From the NCBI RefSeq assembly GCF_017976235.1, contig NZ_JACVHC010000004.1:62001-126000 (forward strand): a DNA stretch of 64,000 nucleotides. The letters run 5' to 3'. Position 1 is the stretch's first letter, and each line of letters opens with the position of its first letter. The notes under the pieces are model-generated. The model was not told where the DNA came from, searched no databases, and saw nothing but the letters and a program-made list of their open reading frames with translations. This document shows positions 11,465-20,696 of this stretch, in pieces. The stretch is from Pseudomonas anatoliensis. GTDB taxonomy: Bacteria > Pseudomonadota > Gammaproteobacteria > Pseudomonadales > Pseudomonadaceae. The position numbers and the translations under genes are program-made.

Positions 11465-12754
11465 ATGGCTGACAAAAAAGCGCAGTTGATCATCGAGGGC
11501 GCAGCCCCCGTCGAGCTGCCCATTTTAACCGGCACCGTTGGTCCCGATGTAATCGATGTTCGGGGCCTGACGGCCACGGGCCGCTTCACTTTCGACCCTG
11601 GTTTCATGTCGACCGCCTCGTGCGAATCGAAGATCACCTATATCGACGGCGACAACGGCATTCTGTTGCACCGCGGCTACCCGATCGAACAGCTGGCTGA
11701 AAAGTCGGACTACCTGGAAACCTGCTATCTGCTGCTCAACGGCGAACTGCCGACCGCAGAACAGAAGGCCCAGTTCGTCAGCACCGTGAAAAACCACACC
11801 ATGGTTCACGAGCAGCTGAAAACCTTTTTCAACGGTTTCCGTCGCGACGCCCACCCAATGGCCGTCATGTGCGGCGTAGTCGGCGCCCTCTCGGCCTTCT
11901 ACCACGACTCCCTCGACATCAATAACCCGCAGCATCGCGAAATCTCCGCGATCCGTCTGGTTGCGAAGATGCCGACCCTGGCAGCGATGGTTTACAAGTA
12001 CTCCATGGGTCAACCCATGATGTACCCGCGCAACGACCTGACGTACGCGGAAAACTTCCTGCACATGATGTTCAACACGCCGTGCGAGATCAAACCGATC
12101 AGCCCGGTGCTCGCCAAGGCCATGGACAAGATCTTCATCCTCCATGCCGACCACGAGCAGAACGCATCGACTTCCACCGTGCGTCTGGCGGGTTCTTCGG
12201 GTGCCAACCCGTTCGCCTGTATCGCCGCTGGTATCGCCGCACTGTGGGGCCCTGCCCACGGCGGTGCGAACGAAGCCGTTCTGACCATGCTTGACGAGAT
12301 TGGCGATGTGTCCAACATCGACAAGTTCATCGCCAAGGCCAAGGACAAGAACGACCCGTTCAAGCTGATGGGCTTCGGTCACCGCGTTTACAAGAACCGC
12401 GATCCTCGCGCGACTGTAATGAAGCAGACCTGCGACGAGGTATTGAAGGAACTGGGTATCAACGACGATCCGCAACTCCAACTGGCCATGCGCCTGGAAG
12501 AGATCGCCCTGACCGACCCTTACTTCATCGAACGCTCGCTGTACCCGAACGTCGACTTCTACTCGGGGATCATCCTCAAGGCGATCGGCATTCCGACCAG
12601 CATGTTCACCGTGATTTTTGCGCTGGCACGTACTGTCGGCTGGATCTCCCACTGGAAAGAAATGCTCTCGAGCCCGTACAAGATTGGCCGTCCGCGCCAG
12701 TTGTACACCGGCTACGAGTCGCGTGACATTACCAAGCTGGAAGACCGCAAATAA
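11465..12754 (+). CDS. gltA: Citrate synthase (type II, hexameric family)
   Basis: Condenses oxaloacetate and acetyl-CoA to citrate, the entry step of the TCA cycle. The 429 residues match the Gram-negative NADH-sensitive family. Catalytic residues are recognisable: the histidine in [11 protein letters not shown], the histidine in [14 protein letters not shown], and the aspartate in PNVDFYSGI. The start has a strong AGGAGG site. It is monocistronic, with its own promoter and a clear terminator, and is divergent from the sdh operon. Confidence 0.98.
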   Translation: MADKKAQLIIEGAAPVELPILTGTVGPDVIDVRGLTATGRFTFDPGFMSTASCESKITYIDGDNGILLHRGYPIEQLAEKSDYLETCYLLLNGELPTAEQKAQFVSTVKNHTMVHEQLKTFFNGFRRDAHPMAVMCGVVGALSAFYHDSLDINNPQHREISAIRLVAKMPTLAAMVYKYSMGQPMMYPRNDLTYAENFLHMMFNTPCEIKPISPVLAKAMDKIFILHADHEQNASTSTVRLAGSSGANPFACIAAGIAALWGPAHGGANEAVLTMLDEIGDVSNIDKFIAKAKDKNDPFKLMGFGHRVYKNRDPRATVMKQTCDEVLKELGINDDPQLQLAMRLEEIALTDPYFIERSLYPNVDFYSGIILKAIGIPTSMFTVIFALARTVGWISHWKEMLSSPYKIGRPRQLYTGYESRDITKLEDRK

Positions 12755-12790
12755 GATTTGTCTTGCGATAACGTTTTAAGTTGTACCGGG

Positions 12791-12822
12791 AACGGCCTCT
12801 ATTTATATAGGGGCCGTTTTTG
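12791..12822 (+). terminator. Intrinsic terminator of gltA
   Basis: AACGGCC-T-CTAT, a TTAT loop, and ATAG-G-GGCCGTT form a 12-pair stem with one T-G wobble, followed by a T tract. It lies 36 bp after the gltA stop. Confidence 0.9.
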
Positions 12823-12865
12823 TTTGTTTGGTCTCAGCGGCCTGTGGGCCGACTGGTTTTTTGGA

Positions 12866-13090
12866 ATCGGGTGTATATCCGTTTTTTGAGTAGCTGCTAC
12901 TGGCGGTTTCGCTCTTACAGCGAGTCACCTTTTCCAAACGCCGAAAAGGTAACCCAAAAGGCTTTGCCCCGGCGTACGGCACTTCGCTGAGGCTCAGTGT
13001 TCCCTCGCTACGGTGTCCATCCGGGGGCATCGCCTCCGGTTTGCTTCGCTGCACCTCCTTTCGATGAATGCGGCTTCGCCGCACGGCGCT
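12866..13090 (+). repeat. Left arm of a long imperfect inverted repeat
   Basis: About 220 bp reads as the diverged reverse complement of 13425-13665. Shared blocks include TATATCCGTT, the CGAGTCAC/CGACTCAC block, CCAAACGCC followed by an A/G run, GTACGGC, and GGTTTGCTTCGCTGCACCTC. The open frames here are compositional artefacts of this repeat. No credible gene lies in 12823-13703. Confidence 0.7.
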
Positions 13091-13160
13091 GCGCGCCTAC
13101 CCCCTGATGAACACCTACGCTCGGCCTGCCGATGGGCCTGGAGATCAAAAGCAACGTCAA

Positions 13161-13196
13161 AAGCCAAAGCCAAAGCCAAAGCCAAAGCCAAAGCCA
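13161..13196 (+). repeat. Six tandem copies of AAGCCA
   Basis: Six exact copies of the hexamer AAGCCA lie head to tail between the two long inverted arms, flanked by ATCAAAAG tracts that resemble REP tails. This is a simple-sequence array with likely copy-number variation. Confidence 0.9.
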
Positions 13197-13204
13197 AAAA
13201 CAGA

Positions 13205-13307
13205 TCAAAAGATCGCAGCCTTCGGCAGCTCCTACATTGGGAATGGGTGCACCAGCCAGATATTGGTCGGCTGTCAGGCCGCCATCGCGAGCAGGCTCAC
13301 TCCTACA
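13205..13307 (+). repeat. Two half-REPs of different families in direct orientation
   Basis: 13205-13236 is one REP of the GATCGCAGCC...CAGCTCCTAC family. 13284-13307 is one REP of the ATCGCGAGCAGG...CTCACTCCTAC family. Both point the same way, unlike the inverted same-family pairs found elsewhere in this window. Confidence 0.8.
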
Positions 13308-13424
13308 GAAAATCAAAAGCCAACCGCACGCTTTTCACCACTCAACAGGATGAGCGTTAGCTCGGCTGCAGCTTTTGATCTGTAAGGCGACGTCGGAAGG
13401 CTTCGTTCCGGGATTGATCCGGGC

Positions 13425-13665
13425 GTGGGAGCGCAGCGACCGTTTGGCGCAGCCAAACACAGCGAGAGGAGGTGCAGCGAAGCAAACCGTAGGCGCTGCG
13501 CCCGGATCGATCCCGGAGCGAAGGAACCCCGAGCCCCAGCGAGCGGGCCGTACGTAGGAGCAAGCGTTTTTTGCTTACTTTTTTTGGCGTTTGAAAAAAA
13601 GTGAGTCGCCGTAAGGGCGAAACCCTAAGAAGCCGTTACCGCAGCAACGGATATGTACTCAATAA
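13425..13665 (-). repeat. Right arm of the long imperfect inverted repeat
   Basis: This is the inverted counterpart of 12866-13090. It includes GAGGTGCAGCGAAGCAAACC, GGCGTTTG followed by an A run and GTGAGTCG, and AACGGATATGTAC. The arms are about 335 bp apart. Confidence 0.7.
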
Positions 13666-13703
13666 ACACCAACCACAAAGACCTCAGTCCGATAACCGCC
13701 CAC

Positions 13704-13735
13704 AAAAAATGCCCCGATCTCTCAACCGGGGCATT
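13704..13735 (-). terminator. Intrinsic terminator of the yjcH-actP operon
   Basis: AATGCCCCG and CGGGGCATT form a 9-bp stem around a 10-nt loop. On the minus strand the stem is followed by six T residues. It lies 30 bp after the actP stop. Confidence 0.9.
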
Positions 13736-13764
13736 CAGAACAACATTACAAAACCATCAAGCGA

Positions 13765-15423
13765 TCAATGCGAAACCGCCCCACTCGCCCCCAACCCCGT
13801 CTGCGAACGCACAAACTGAGGGAAGAACAACGCACGTTCCCGGTCCGCAGCCGCCGACTTGTCAGTGATCGAGAAGAACCAGATCCCCACAAACGCAATG
13901 ATCATCGAGAACAGCGCCGGGTACTCATAAGGGAAGATCGCCTTCTCATGATGCAGAATCTGCACCCAGATGGTCGGGCCGAGAATCATCAGGCCAACAG
14001 CGCTGACCAGACCCAACCAGCCACCAATCATCGCACCACGAGTCGTCAGCTTCTTCCAGTACATCGAAAGCAGGAGTACCGGGAAGTTACAGCTCGCCGC
14101 GATCGAGAACGCCAGGCCAACCATGAACGCAATGTTCTGGCTCTCGAAGAGGATGCCCAGACCAATCGCCAGCACCGCCAAGGCAATCGTGGTGATCTTC
14201 GAGACGCGAATCTCGTCCTTCTCGTTCGCCTTGCCCTTCTTGATAACGCTGGCGTAAAGGTCGTGAGATACCGCCGAAGCACCGGCCAGGGTCAGGCCTG
14301 CCACTACAGCGAGGATGGTCGCGAAGGCAACTGCCGAAATGAAGCCAAGGAAGATGCTACCGCCGACCGCGTTGGCCAGGTGCACCGCCGCCATGTTGTT
14401 GCCGCCCAACAGGGCGCCAGCAGCATCTTTGAAGGCCGGGTTAGTGCTGACCAGCAGGATCGCGCCGAAGCCGATGATGAACGTCAGGATGTAGAAGTAG
14501 CCAATGAAGCCAGTTGCATACAGCACGCTCTTACGGGCTTCTTTTGCATCACTCACGGTGAAGAAGCGCATGAGGATGTGCGGCAGGCCAGCGGTACCGA
14601 ACATCAACGCCAGACCCAGCGAGAATGCCGAAACCGGATCCTTGACCAGACCGCCCGGGCTCATGATCGCCTCGCCCTTGGCGTGCACCTTGATCGCTTC
14701 GGAGAACAGCGTGTTGAAGTCGAAGTTGACGTGCTTCATCACCATCAGTGCCATGAACGATGCACCGGACAGCAGCAACACAGCCTTGATGATCTGCACC
14801 CAGGTGGTTGCCAGCATGCCGCCGAACAGCACATACATGCACATCAGCACACCGACCAGAATCACCGCTACGTGGTAGTCGAGGCCGAAAAGCAGCTGGA
14901 TCAGCTTGCCCGCACCGACCATTTGCGCGATCAGGTAGAACGCCACCACCACCAGCGAACCGCAGGCGGACAGCGAGCGAATCTGGGTTTGCCCGAGGCG
15001 GTAGGACGCCACGTCGGCAAAGGTGTACTTGCCCAGGTTACGCAGACGCTCGGCGATCAGGAACAGAATGATCGGCCAGCCCACCAGGAAGCCGATCGAG
15101 TAGATCAGGCCATCGTAGCCGGAGGTGAACACCAGCGCGGAAATCCCCAGGAAGGACGCCGCGGACATGTAGTCACCGGCAATCGCCAGACCGTTCTGGA
15201 AACCGGTGATCTTGCCGCCCGCCGCATAGTAGTCGGCCGCGGAGTTGTTTTTCTTCGAAGCCCAGTAGGTGATGTACAAAGTGGCGCCGACAAATGCCAC
15301 GAACATCAGGATCGCAGGAATGTTCAGCGGCTGTTTGGCCACCGCACCCGTCAAGGCATCAGCCGCCGAGGCACCCGGTGCGAAAGCTGCAACGCTCAGT
15401 AGAGCCAGTAGACGCCGGATCAT
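13765..15423 (-). CDS. actP: Cation/acetate symporter
   Basis: A sodium:solute symporter family (SSS) permease that imports acetate and other short carboxylates. The 552-residue protein starts with a signal-like segment ([20 protein letters not shown]), followed by about 13 membrane helices. Family blocks include the early [20 protein letters not shown] and [16 protein letters not shown]. Its ATG overlaps the yjcH stop by four bases, so it is coupled to yjcH. In pseudomonads actP is commonly controlled by the CrbSR (MxtR/ErdR) system; no regulator lies here. Confidence 0.96.
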   Translation of the reverse strand: MIRRLLALLSVAAFAPGASAADALTGAVAKQPLNIPAILMFVAFVGATLYITYWASKKNNSAADYYAAGGKITGFQNGLAIAGDYMSAASFLGISALVFTSGYDGLIYSIGFLVGWPIILFLIAERLRNLGKYTFADVASYRLGQTQIRSLSACGSLVVVAFYLIAQMVGAGKLIQLLFGLDYHVAVILVGVLMCMYVLFGGMLATTWVQIIKAVLLLSGASFMALMVMKHVNFDFNTLFSEAIKVHAKGEAIMSPGGLVKDPVSAFSLGLALMFGTAGLPHILMRFFTVSDAKEARKSVLYATGFIGYFYILTFIIGFGAILLVSTNPAFKDAAGALLGGNNMAAVHLANAVGGSIFLGFISAVAFATILAVVAGLTLAGASAVSHDLYASVIKKGKANEKDEIRVSKITTIALAVLAIGLGILFESQNIAFMVGLAFSIAASCNFPVLLLSMYWKKLTTRGAMIGGWLGLVSAVGLMILGPTIWVQILHHEKAIFPYEYPALFSMIIAFVGIWFFSITDKSAAADRERALFFPQFVRSQTGLGASGAVSH

Positions 15424-15731
15424 TGCTGAGCCTCCTTGAGAATCGCATTGTTCAGGTCGTCGAACTCGCCATTGGCGCGCTTTACGTAGATGCCGGTAAG
15501 GATGAAGGCCGAAAGAATCAGCCCGACACCGATAGGAATGCCCCAGGTAATGGAGGACTCAGGACTGATCTTCGCGCCCAGAAGATGCGGCCCGTAAGCA
15601 ATCAGAAGGATGAAACCGGAGTAAAGCCCAAGCATGATCGCAGAAAGAATCCAGGCGAACTTTTCTCGCTTGCTAACCAGTTCCTTGAATCGGGGACTGT
15701 TTTGAATCGAGAGGTAAATGCTGTCGTTCAT
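15420..15731 (-). CDS. yjcH: DUF485 inner-membrane protein YjcH
   Basis: A small 103-residue membrane protein with two transmembrane helices (about 25-50 and 60-85), usually encoded directly ahead of actP and thought to assist acetate uptake; its exact role is unproven. It begins [20 protein letters not shown]. The frame extends upstream to 15776, but ATG 15731 has a good GAGGA site and matches the family N-terminus. Its TGA overlaps the actP ATG. Confidence 0.92.
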   Translation of the reverse strand: MNDSIYLSIQNSPRFKELVSKREKFAWILSAIMLGLYSGFILLIAYGPHLLGAKISPESSITWGIPIGVGLILSAFILTGIYVKRANGEFDDLNNAILKEAQQ

Positions 15732-15862
15732 TGTTTTTATCCTCGCAGCACAGATTATTGTTGGAACGATATCCACTGTATGCGGCTGCGAGCCAGGTTC
15801 CAGACGACCTTAGTAGTAGAACGCCATGACACTTTTGCCATTCTCAAGCACACACAAATAAA

Positions 15863-15952
15863 TGTAGGAGTGAGCCTGCTCGCGATAGCGCCATGTCAGT
15901 CACCTCAGCATGAACTGACAGATTGCTATCGCGAGCAGGCTCACTCCTACAG
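15863..15952. repeat. REP pair, family A (GTAGGAGTGAGCCTGCTCGCGATAGC)
   Basis: Two oppositely oriented family-A REPs are separated by about 36 bp, making a REPIN-like doublet. It lies 3' of the betaine-type binding protein and upstream of yjcH. Confidence 0.92.
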
Positions 15953-15973
15953 GGGAGCTGCGGCGTGTTGCGG

Positions 15974-16825
15974 TTATTTAGTCCAGTCAGCCACACGCTC
16001 CGGGTGCTTGGCTACCCAGGCTTTGGCGGCGGCGTCAGGTTTTGCACCGTCCTGAATCGCCAGCATCACTTCGCCAATTTCGTCTTTCGATGCCCACTGG
16101 AAGTTCTTCAGGAACTTCGCCACTTCCGGCGCCTTGGTTTCAAGCTCCTTGCTGCCGATGCTGTTCACGGTTTCAGCTGCACCGTAAACGCCTTTCGGGT
16201 CGTCGAGGAAGCGCAGTTTCCACTTGGCGAACATCCAGTGCGGCACCCAACCGGTGACGGCGATGGATTCGTTTTTCTTCTCGGCGCGGGTCAGTTCGGC
16301 GATCATGCCAGCGCCGGAACTGGCCTTGAGCGAGTATTTGTCGAGGCCGTAATCCTTGATCGCCTGATCGGTCTTGAGCATCACACCTGAACCGGCATCG
16401 ATGCCGACGATGCGATTCTTGAAGGTATCGTCGGTTTTCAGGTCTTCGATGGATTTGGCTTTGACGTACTCCGGCACGATCAGGCCGATTTTTGCATCCT
16501 TGAAGTTCGGGCCGTAGTCGACGACCTGATCCTTGTTCTTCGTCCAGTAATCACCATGGGTTACTGGCAGCCAGGCCGAGAGCATGGCGTCGAGTTTGCC
16601 GGTGGCCACACCTTGCCACATGATCCCGGTAGCGACGGCTTGCAGCTTCACGTCGTAGCCGAGTTTCTGCTTGATCACTTCGGCCGCCACATGGGTGGTC
16701 GCGACGCTGTCGGACCAGCCGTCAACGTAACCGATGTTCAGGGTCTGTTTTTCAGCGCTGGCGAAAGTGGAGCTCATCGCAAGCGCCAGAGCGGCACCTG
16801 CGCTTAAAAGTCGTCGCATCTTCAT
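15974..16825 (-). CDS. Glycine betaine/choline/carnitine-type ABC transporter substrate-binding protein
   Basis: A periplasmic OpuAC-type binding protein of 283 residues that delivers quaternary amines to an ABC importer. MKMRRLLSAGAALALAMSST forms a signal peptide ending near TFASA; there is no lipobox. The mature part begins EKQTLNIGYVDGWSDS, and aromatic-box candidates include the tryptophans in DGWSD, IMWQG and AWLPVTHGDYW. ATG 16825 has a GGGGAAG site; the longer open frame to 16912 is rejected. No permease or ATPase gene is nearby, so it is an orphan, like the Pseudomonas CbcX, CaiX and BetX proteins that share the CbcWV core transporter. The exact ligand cannot be told from sequence. 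Confidence 0.9.
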   Translation of the reverse strand: MKMRRLLSAGAALALAMSSTFASAEKQTLNIGYVDGWSDSVATTHVAAEVIKQKLGYDVKLQAVATGIMWQGVATGKLDAMLSAWLPVTHGDYWTKNKDQVVDYGPNFKDAKIGLIVPEYVKAKSIEDLKTDDTFKNRIVGIDAGSGVMLKTDQAIKDYGLDKYSLKASSGAGMIAELTRAEKKNESIAVTGWVPHWMFAKWKLRFLDDPKGVYGAAETVNSIGSKELETKAPEVAKFLKNFQWASKDEIGEVMLAIQDGAKPDAAAKAWVAKHPERVADWTK

Positions 16826-17154
16826 CGTTACTTCCCCGAAATGCTGCGCCCGACGGATGCCGGGCATCGTCAACGTATTGTTATGGTGCACAGCGCCCCC
16901 ATCACGCCTCATCGCAAACTCGGCCGGACATCAGTGGAGTACTGACGCTTTCGATCATCAACCTGACGCCCGAGGCGACCTGCTCTGCCTGCGACCTCAA
17001 GGCAACGAGAAACGACATTAGAAGGCCATTAACCTCTTCTATATAAATGGCGCCAAATAATCCGCCCGAACTTTGCATGTCAAAATCATGCGAGCCACCA
17101 ACCGCTGGATAAATGCAGGTAACATGCGTCGCTTTGCAGCCACTCGGCCTGACC
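16826..17154. other. Divergent intergenic region, no gene seen
   Basis: A 329-bp region between the binding-protein gene (minus) and the GH17 gene (plus). It must hold both promoters. An AT-rich patch near 17030-17050 (TTCTATATAAATGG) is a candidate -10 zone for the plus-strand gene. No convincing -35/-10 pair, RNA gene or conserved small ORF was identified. Confidence 0.4.
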
Positions 17155-18708
17155 ATGTCCGCGACGTCCCGCTTTGCTTTTCTCCCGTATCTCTTCGCCT
17201 GCCTGCTTGGACTGTTTGCCTTCGGCGGCTTCTGGTATGGCCTCGGCAAACCGGTGATCCTGCCGGACGCCGCGACGCCGACGCACAAGCTGCAATGCGC
17301 CTCCTACACCCCGTTCGACAAAGACCAGTCACCATTCGACGTACCGTTCAAATTGCGCCCGGAGCGCATGGACGCCGACCTCGCCCTGCTCGCCACCCGC
17401 TTCGAATGCATCCGCACCTACTCGATGTTCGGCCTTGAAGCACTGCCGGATCTGGCGCGTAAACATGGTCTGAAATTGATGATCGGCGCCTGGGTCAACA
17501 GCAATCCGGTAGACACCGAGAAGGAAGTCGACCTGCTCATCGCATCGGCCAACGCCAACCCGGACGTAGTCAGCGCGGTGATCGTCGGCAACGAAGTGTT
17601 GCTGCGCAAGGAAGTCACCGGCGGGCAACTGGTGAAACTGATCAACAAGGTCAAAAGTCAGGTCAAACAACCGGTGACCTACGCCGATGTCTGGGAATTC
17701 TGGCTCAAGCATCCGGAAGTCGCGCCAGCGGTGGATTTCCTGACCATTCACTTGCTGCCGTACTGGGAAGACGATCCGTCGAATATCGATGCGGCGCTGC
17801 AGCACGTGGCGCAGGTGCGCCAGGTATTCGGCAACAAGTTCGCGCCCAAGGACGTGATGATTGGCGAGACCGGCTGGCCGAGTGAAGGTCGCCAGCGCGA
17901 GACGGCACTGCCGAGCCGGGTCAACGAAGCGAAGTTCATTCGTGGTTTTGTCGCGATGGCCGAGAAAGAAGGCTGGCATTACAACCTGATCGAAGCTTTC
18001 GATCAGCCCTGGAAGCGTGCCAGTGAAGGCGCGGTTGGCGGGTATTGGGGGCTGTTCGATGCCGACCGCCAGGACAAAGGCATACTCGCGGGGCCGGTGA
18101 CGAACGTGCCGCACTGGAAGCAGTGGCTGGCGGTCGGCGGGTTGATTTTCCTTGGCACGCTGTTCCTCGGTGGTCGAGTGCGCAATACGCGCTCGGCACT
18201 GGTGCTGCCGCTGTTGGGCGCCCTCGCCGCTTGCTCGATCGGCGCCTGGGGTGATCTGGCATTTGTGACCACCCGCTTTGCCAGCGAATGGCTGTGGGTC
18301 GGGTTGCTGACGGCCTTGAATCTGCTGGTGCTGGCGCATGCCGCGCTGACCTTGAGCGCTCGTACGGGCTGGCGTGAACGCATCTTCAATCTGCTGGAAC
18401 GGCGTGCCGGATGGCTGGTGGCGGCAGCCAGTTTTGCGGCGGCGGTGATGATGCTCGAGATGGTCTTCGATGCGCGCTATCGCAGTTTTGCCAGCATGGC
18501 ATTTGTGCTGCCGGCGCTGGTTTATCTGTGCCGACCGGTGAGCGTGGCGCGTCCGGAGATTGCGTTGCTGACGTTTATCATCGGAGCCGGCATTGCGCCG
18601 CAGCTGTATCTGGAAGGGATGCAGAACCAGCAGGCTTTGGGCTGGGCGCTGGTCAGCGGGTTGATGGTTGTGGCGTTGTGGCGCTGCCTTCGCGTTCGCC
18701 AGGGCTGA
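17155..18708 (+). CDS. Membrane-anchored glycoside hydrolase family 17 (beta-1,3-glucan active) protein
   Basis: A 517-residue protein. Residues 10-30 are an N-terminal membrane anchor. Residues ~45-320 form a GH17 TIM barrel with the acid/base Glu147 in VGNE and the nucleophile Glu238 in IGETGWPS. The C-terminal ~190 residues are about six membrane helices. Related GH17 domains of Pseudomonas NdvB act as beta-1,3-glucan hydrolases or transglucosylases, but no GT2 synthase domain is present here, so the partner synthase must be elsewhere. Periplasmic action on cyclic or branched beta-glucan is inferred. An upstream ATG at 17113 is possible; 17155 is preferred because it starts next to the anchor. 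Confidence 0.85.
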   Translation: MSATSRFAFLPYLFACLLGLFAFGGFWYGLGKPVILPDAATPTHKLQCASYTPFDKDQSPFDVPFKLRPERMDADLALLATRFECIRTYSMFGLEALPDLARKHGLKLMIGAWVNSNPVDTEKEVDLLIASANANPDVVSAVIVGNEVLLRKEVTGGQLVKLINKVKSQVKQPVTYADVWEFWLKHPEVAPAVDFLTIHLLPYWEDDPSNIDAALQHVAQVRQVFGNKFAPKDVMIGETGWPSEGRQRETALPSRVNEAKFIRGFVAMAEKEGWHYNLIEAFDQPWKRASEGAVGGYWGLFDADRQDKGILAGPVTNVPHWKQWLAVGGLIFLGTLFLGGRVRNTRSALVLPLLGALAACSIGAWGDLAFVTTRFASEWLWVGLLTALNLLVLAHAALTLSARTGWRERIFNLLERRAGWLVAAASFAAAVMMLEMVFDARYRSFASMAFVLPALVYLCRPVSVARPEIALLTFIIGAGIAPQLYLEGMQNQQALGWALVSGLMVVALWRCLRVRQG

Positions 18709-18721
18709 TCACCAGCAAGGT

Positions 18722-18801
18722 CAAAAGATCGCAGCCTTCGGCAGCTCCTACAGGGTGTAGGCGCCGCTAATGTAGGAGCTGCCGCAGGCTGCGATCTTTT
18801 T
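18722..18801. repeat. REP pair, family B (GTAGGAGCTGCCGCAGGCTGCGATC)
   Basis: Two inverted family-B REPs lie between the convergent stops of the GH17 gene and the small membrane protein. They may serve as a bidirectional 3' element. Confidence 0.92.
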
Positions 18802-18804
18802 CTA

Positions 18805-19173
18805 TCAGGCGCTGCGGGATGATCTGACCAGGCGCAATCCGGCAATCACCACAGCAAACACCGCCAGCGTCGTGTTGTACAACGCCAGTGCCGGCAGCCC
18901 GAACACCAGCGCCAACACCGCCAACCACCACCCTGCCCGCCCCGGCACGACAAAACCGATCAGCGCACAACCCAGCGCCGCCCAGCCCAATACCTTGAAG
19001 TGAATCATCAACCCAAGATTAGCTCGCAACTGACATTCCCAACGGCTGGCCTCATCGACGCAAATCCCCACCCATTTGCCGTCCTCCATGAAGCCATAAC
19101 GCGCGCCATAACTGGCGGCCAGCCACAATGGCAACAAAACGAGTAACAGAATCACAGGCAAGCGGCGGGACAT
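18805..19173 (-). CDS. Small conserved-type membrane protein, unknown function
   Basis: A 122-residue protein that I do not recognise. It starts MSRRLPVILLLVLLPLWLAA (signal anchor), has a short external segment with two cysteines (GICVDEASRWECQ), then two or three further hydrophobic helices. ATG 19173 has a good GGAG site; the longer frame to 19242 is rejected. The REP pair lies three bases past its stop. The two cysteines between helices suggest a periplasmic disulfide, which is inference. Confidence 0.75.
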   Translation of the reverse strand: MSRRLPVILLLVLLPLWLAASYGARYGFMEDGKWVGICVDEASRWECQLRANLGLMIHFKVLGWAALGCALIGFVVPGRAGWWLAVLALVFGLPALALYNTTLAVFAVVIAGLRLVRSSRSA

Positions 19174-19397
19174 TAAGCACTCCAGTCTTCGGAAATCGGC
19201 GGCCAGCTTAATCCGCCGCCAACCATACGCAAGCAATAACAACAGTTAACTAGTCATTCAATCAGTGCAAAGTGTATCGTCCAGCTACTATTACTCCGAA
19301 TTCTGCCTGTTTGGTGCCGCGGCATGGCACTTTGGCGCAAACCCGGTGGTCATAGCCTGCGAACTTCATTCGGCACCTTCCTCTTAGGGATCTCGTC

Positions 19398-20696
19398 ATG
19401 CTCCATTCCTTGCGCTTCGCCGCGCTGTTCAGCGGCCTTATTTTGAGTGCGTCCGCACTGGCGGTGGATATCGACGCCGCCAGTTATGGCTACCCTCTGA
19501 CCAACCCGTTCGAGGCGACCATCGCCACGACTCCGCCGGACTTGCGCCCGGAGCTGCCGCTGGATGACGACATCAATCAGTCGGACCGCAGCGTCACCCT
19601 GCGTCCGGAGCGCGAGTTCATCCTGCCGGACAACTTCTGGCCGGTGAAGAAGCTGACCTACCGCATCGCCGAACAGGACAAACCCGCACCGCTGATCTTC
19701 CTGATCGCCGGTACCGGCGCGCGCTTCGACAGCACGCTCAATGAATACCTGAAAAAGCTCTACTACAAGGCCGGCTACCACGTCGTGCAGCTGTCTTCAC
19801 CGACCAGTTTCGACTTCATCAGCGCTGCGTCTCGCTTCGCTACGCCGGGCATTACCAAAGAAGACGCCGAAGACATGTACCGGGTGATGCAGGCGGTGCG
19901 GGCGCAAAACCCCAATGTGCCGGTCACTGACTATTACCTCACCGGTTATAGCCTCGGTGCGCTGGATGCCGCATTCGTCGCACACCTGGACGAGACCCGC
20001 CGCAGCTTCAACTTCAAGAAAGTTCTCCTGCTCAATCCGCCGGTCAATCTCTACACCTCGATCACCAACCTCGACAAACTCGTGCAGACCGAGGTTAAAG
20101 GCATCAACAACAGCACCACCTTCTATGAACTGGTGCTGGCCAAGCTGACCCGCTACTTCCAGCAGAAAGGCTACATCGATCTCAATGACGCCCTGCTTTA
20201 TGACTTCCAGCAGTCCAAGCAGCATCTGAGCAACGAGCAGATGGCGATGTTGATCGGCACTTCGTTCCGCTTCTCGGCAGCCGACATTGCCTTTACCTCG
20301 GACCTGATCAACCGTCGCGGTCTGATCACCCCGCCGAAATTCCCGATCACTGAAGGCACCAGCCTCACGCCATTCCTCAAGCGTGCGCTGCAATGCGACT
20401 TCGATTGCTACCTGACCGAACAGGTCATTCCGATGTGGCGCGCGCGCACCGACGGCGGCAGCCTGCTGCAACTGATCGACCAGGTCAGCCTGTACGCACT
20501 CAAGGATTACCTGCACGACAGCCCGAAAATCGCCGTGATGCACAACGCCGACGACGTGATCCTCGGCCCCGGCGACCTCGGTTTCCTGCGCAAGACCTTC
20601 GGTGATCGCCTGACCGTTTATCCACTGGGCGGCCATTGCGGCAACATTAACTACCGCGTCAACAGCGACGCGATGCTGGAGTTCTTCCGTGGCTAA
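19398..20696 (+). CDS. Exported alpha/beta-hydrolase (serine hydrolase), coupled to mlaA
   Basis: A 432-residue protein with a signal peptide (residues 1-22, ending SALA) and an alpha/beta-hydrolase fold: an oxyanion-type IAGTGARF at 103-110, nucleophile Ser185 in GYSLG, an acid at Asp385/Asp386 in HNADD, and His413 in GGHCGN. Cys333 and Cys337 (QCDFDCY) may form a disulfide. It therefore probably acts in the periplasm. Its stop overlaps the mlaA start by 8 bases, implying a shared role in outer-membrane lipid homeostasis, perhaps as a lipase or phospholipase; the substrate is unknown. Confidence 0.82.
   Translation: MLHSLRFAALFSGLILSASALAVDIDAASYGYPLTNPFEATIATTPPDLRPELPLDDDINQSDRSVTLRPEREFILPDNFWPVKKLTYRIAEQDKPAPLIFLIAGTGARFDSTLNEYLKKLYYKAGYHVVQLSSPTSFDFISAASRFATPGITKEDAEDMYRVMQAVRAQNPNVPVTDYYLTGYSLGALDAAFVAHLDETRRSFNFKKVLLLNPPVNLYTSITNLDKLVQTEVKGINNSTTFYELVLAKLTRYFQQKGYIDLNDALLYDFQQSKQHLSNEQMAMLIGTSFRFSAADIAFTSDLINRRGLITPPKFPITEGTSLTPFLKRALQCDFDCYLTEQVIPMWRARTDGGSLLQLIDQVSLYALKDYLHDSPKIAVMHNADDVILGPGDLGFLRKTFGDRLTVYPLGGHCGNINYRVNSDAMLEFFRG

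Noticed and set aside
12803..13563. Several overlapping open frames of 60-115 codons in both strands
   Set aside because: They lie in repeats (inverted arms, hexamer array, half-REPs), have low-complexity products, and lack ribosome-binding sites or family resemblance.
15732..15830. Possible sigma-54 promoter (TGGAACCTGGCTCGCA, minus strand) ahead of yjcH
   Set aside because: GG-N10-GC spacing fits, but the -12 element is poor and acetate-uptake genes in pseudomonads are controlled by CrbSR rather than RpoN.
19302..19345. Sigma-54-like string TGGCAC near the hydrolase gene
   Set aside because: GG to GC spacing is not 10 bp; only a short inverted repeat remains.
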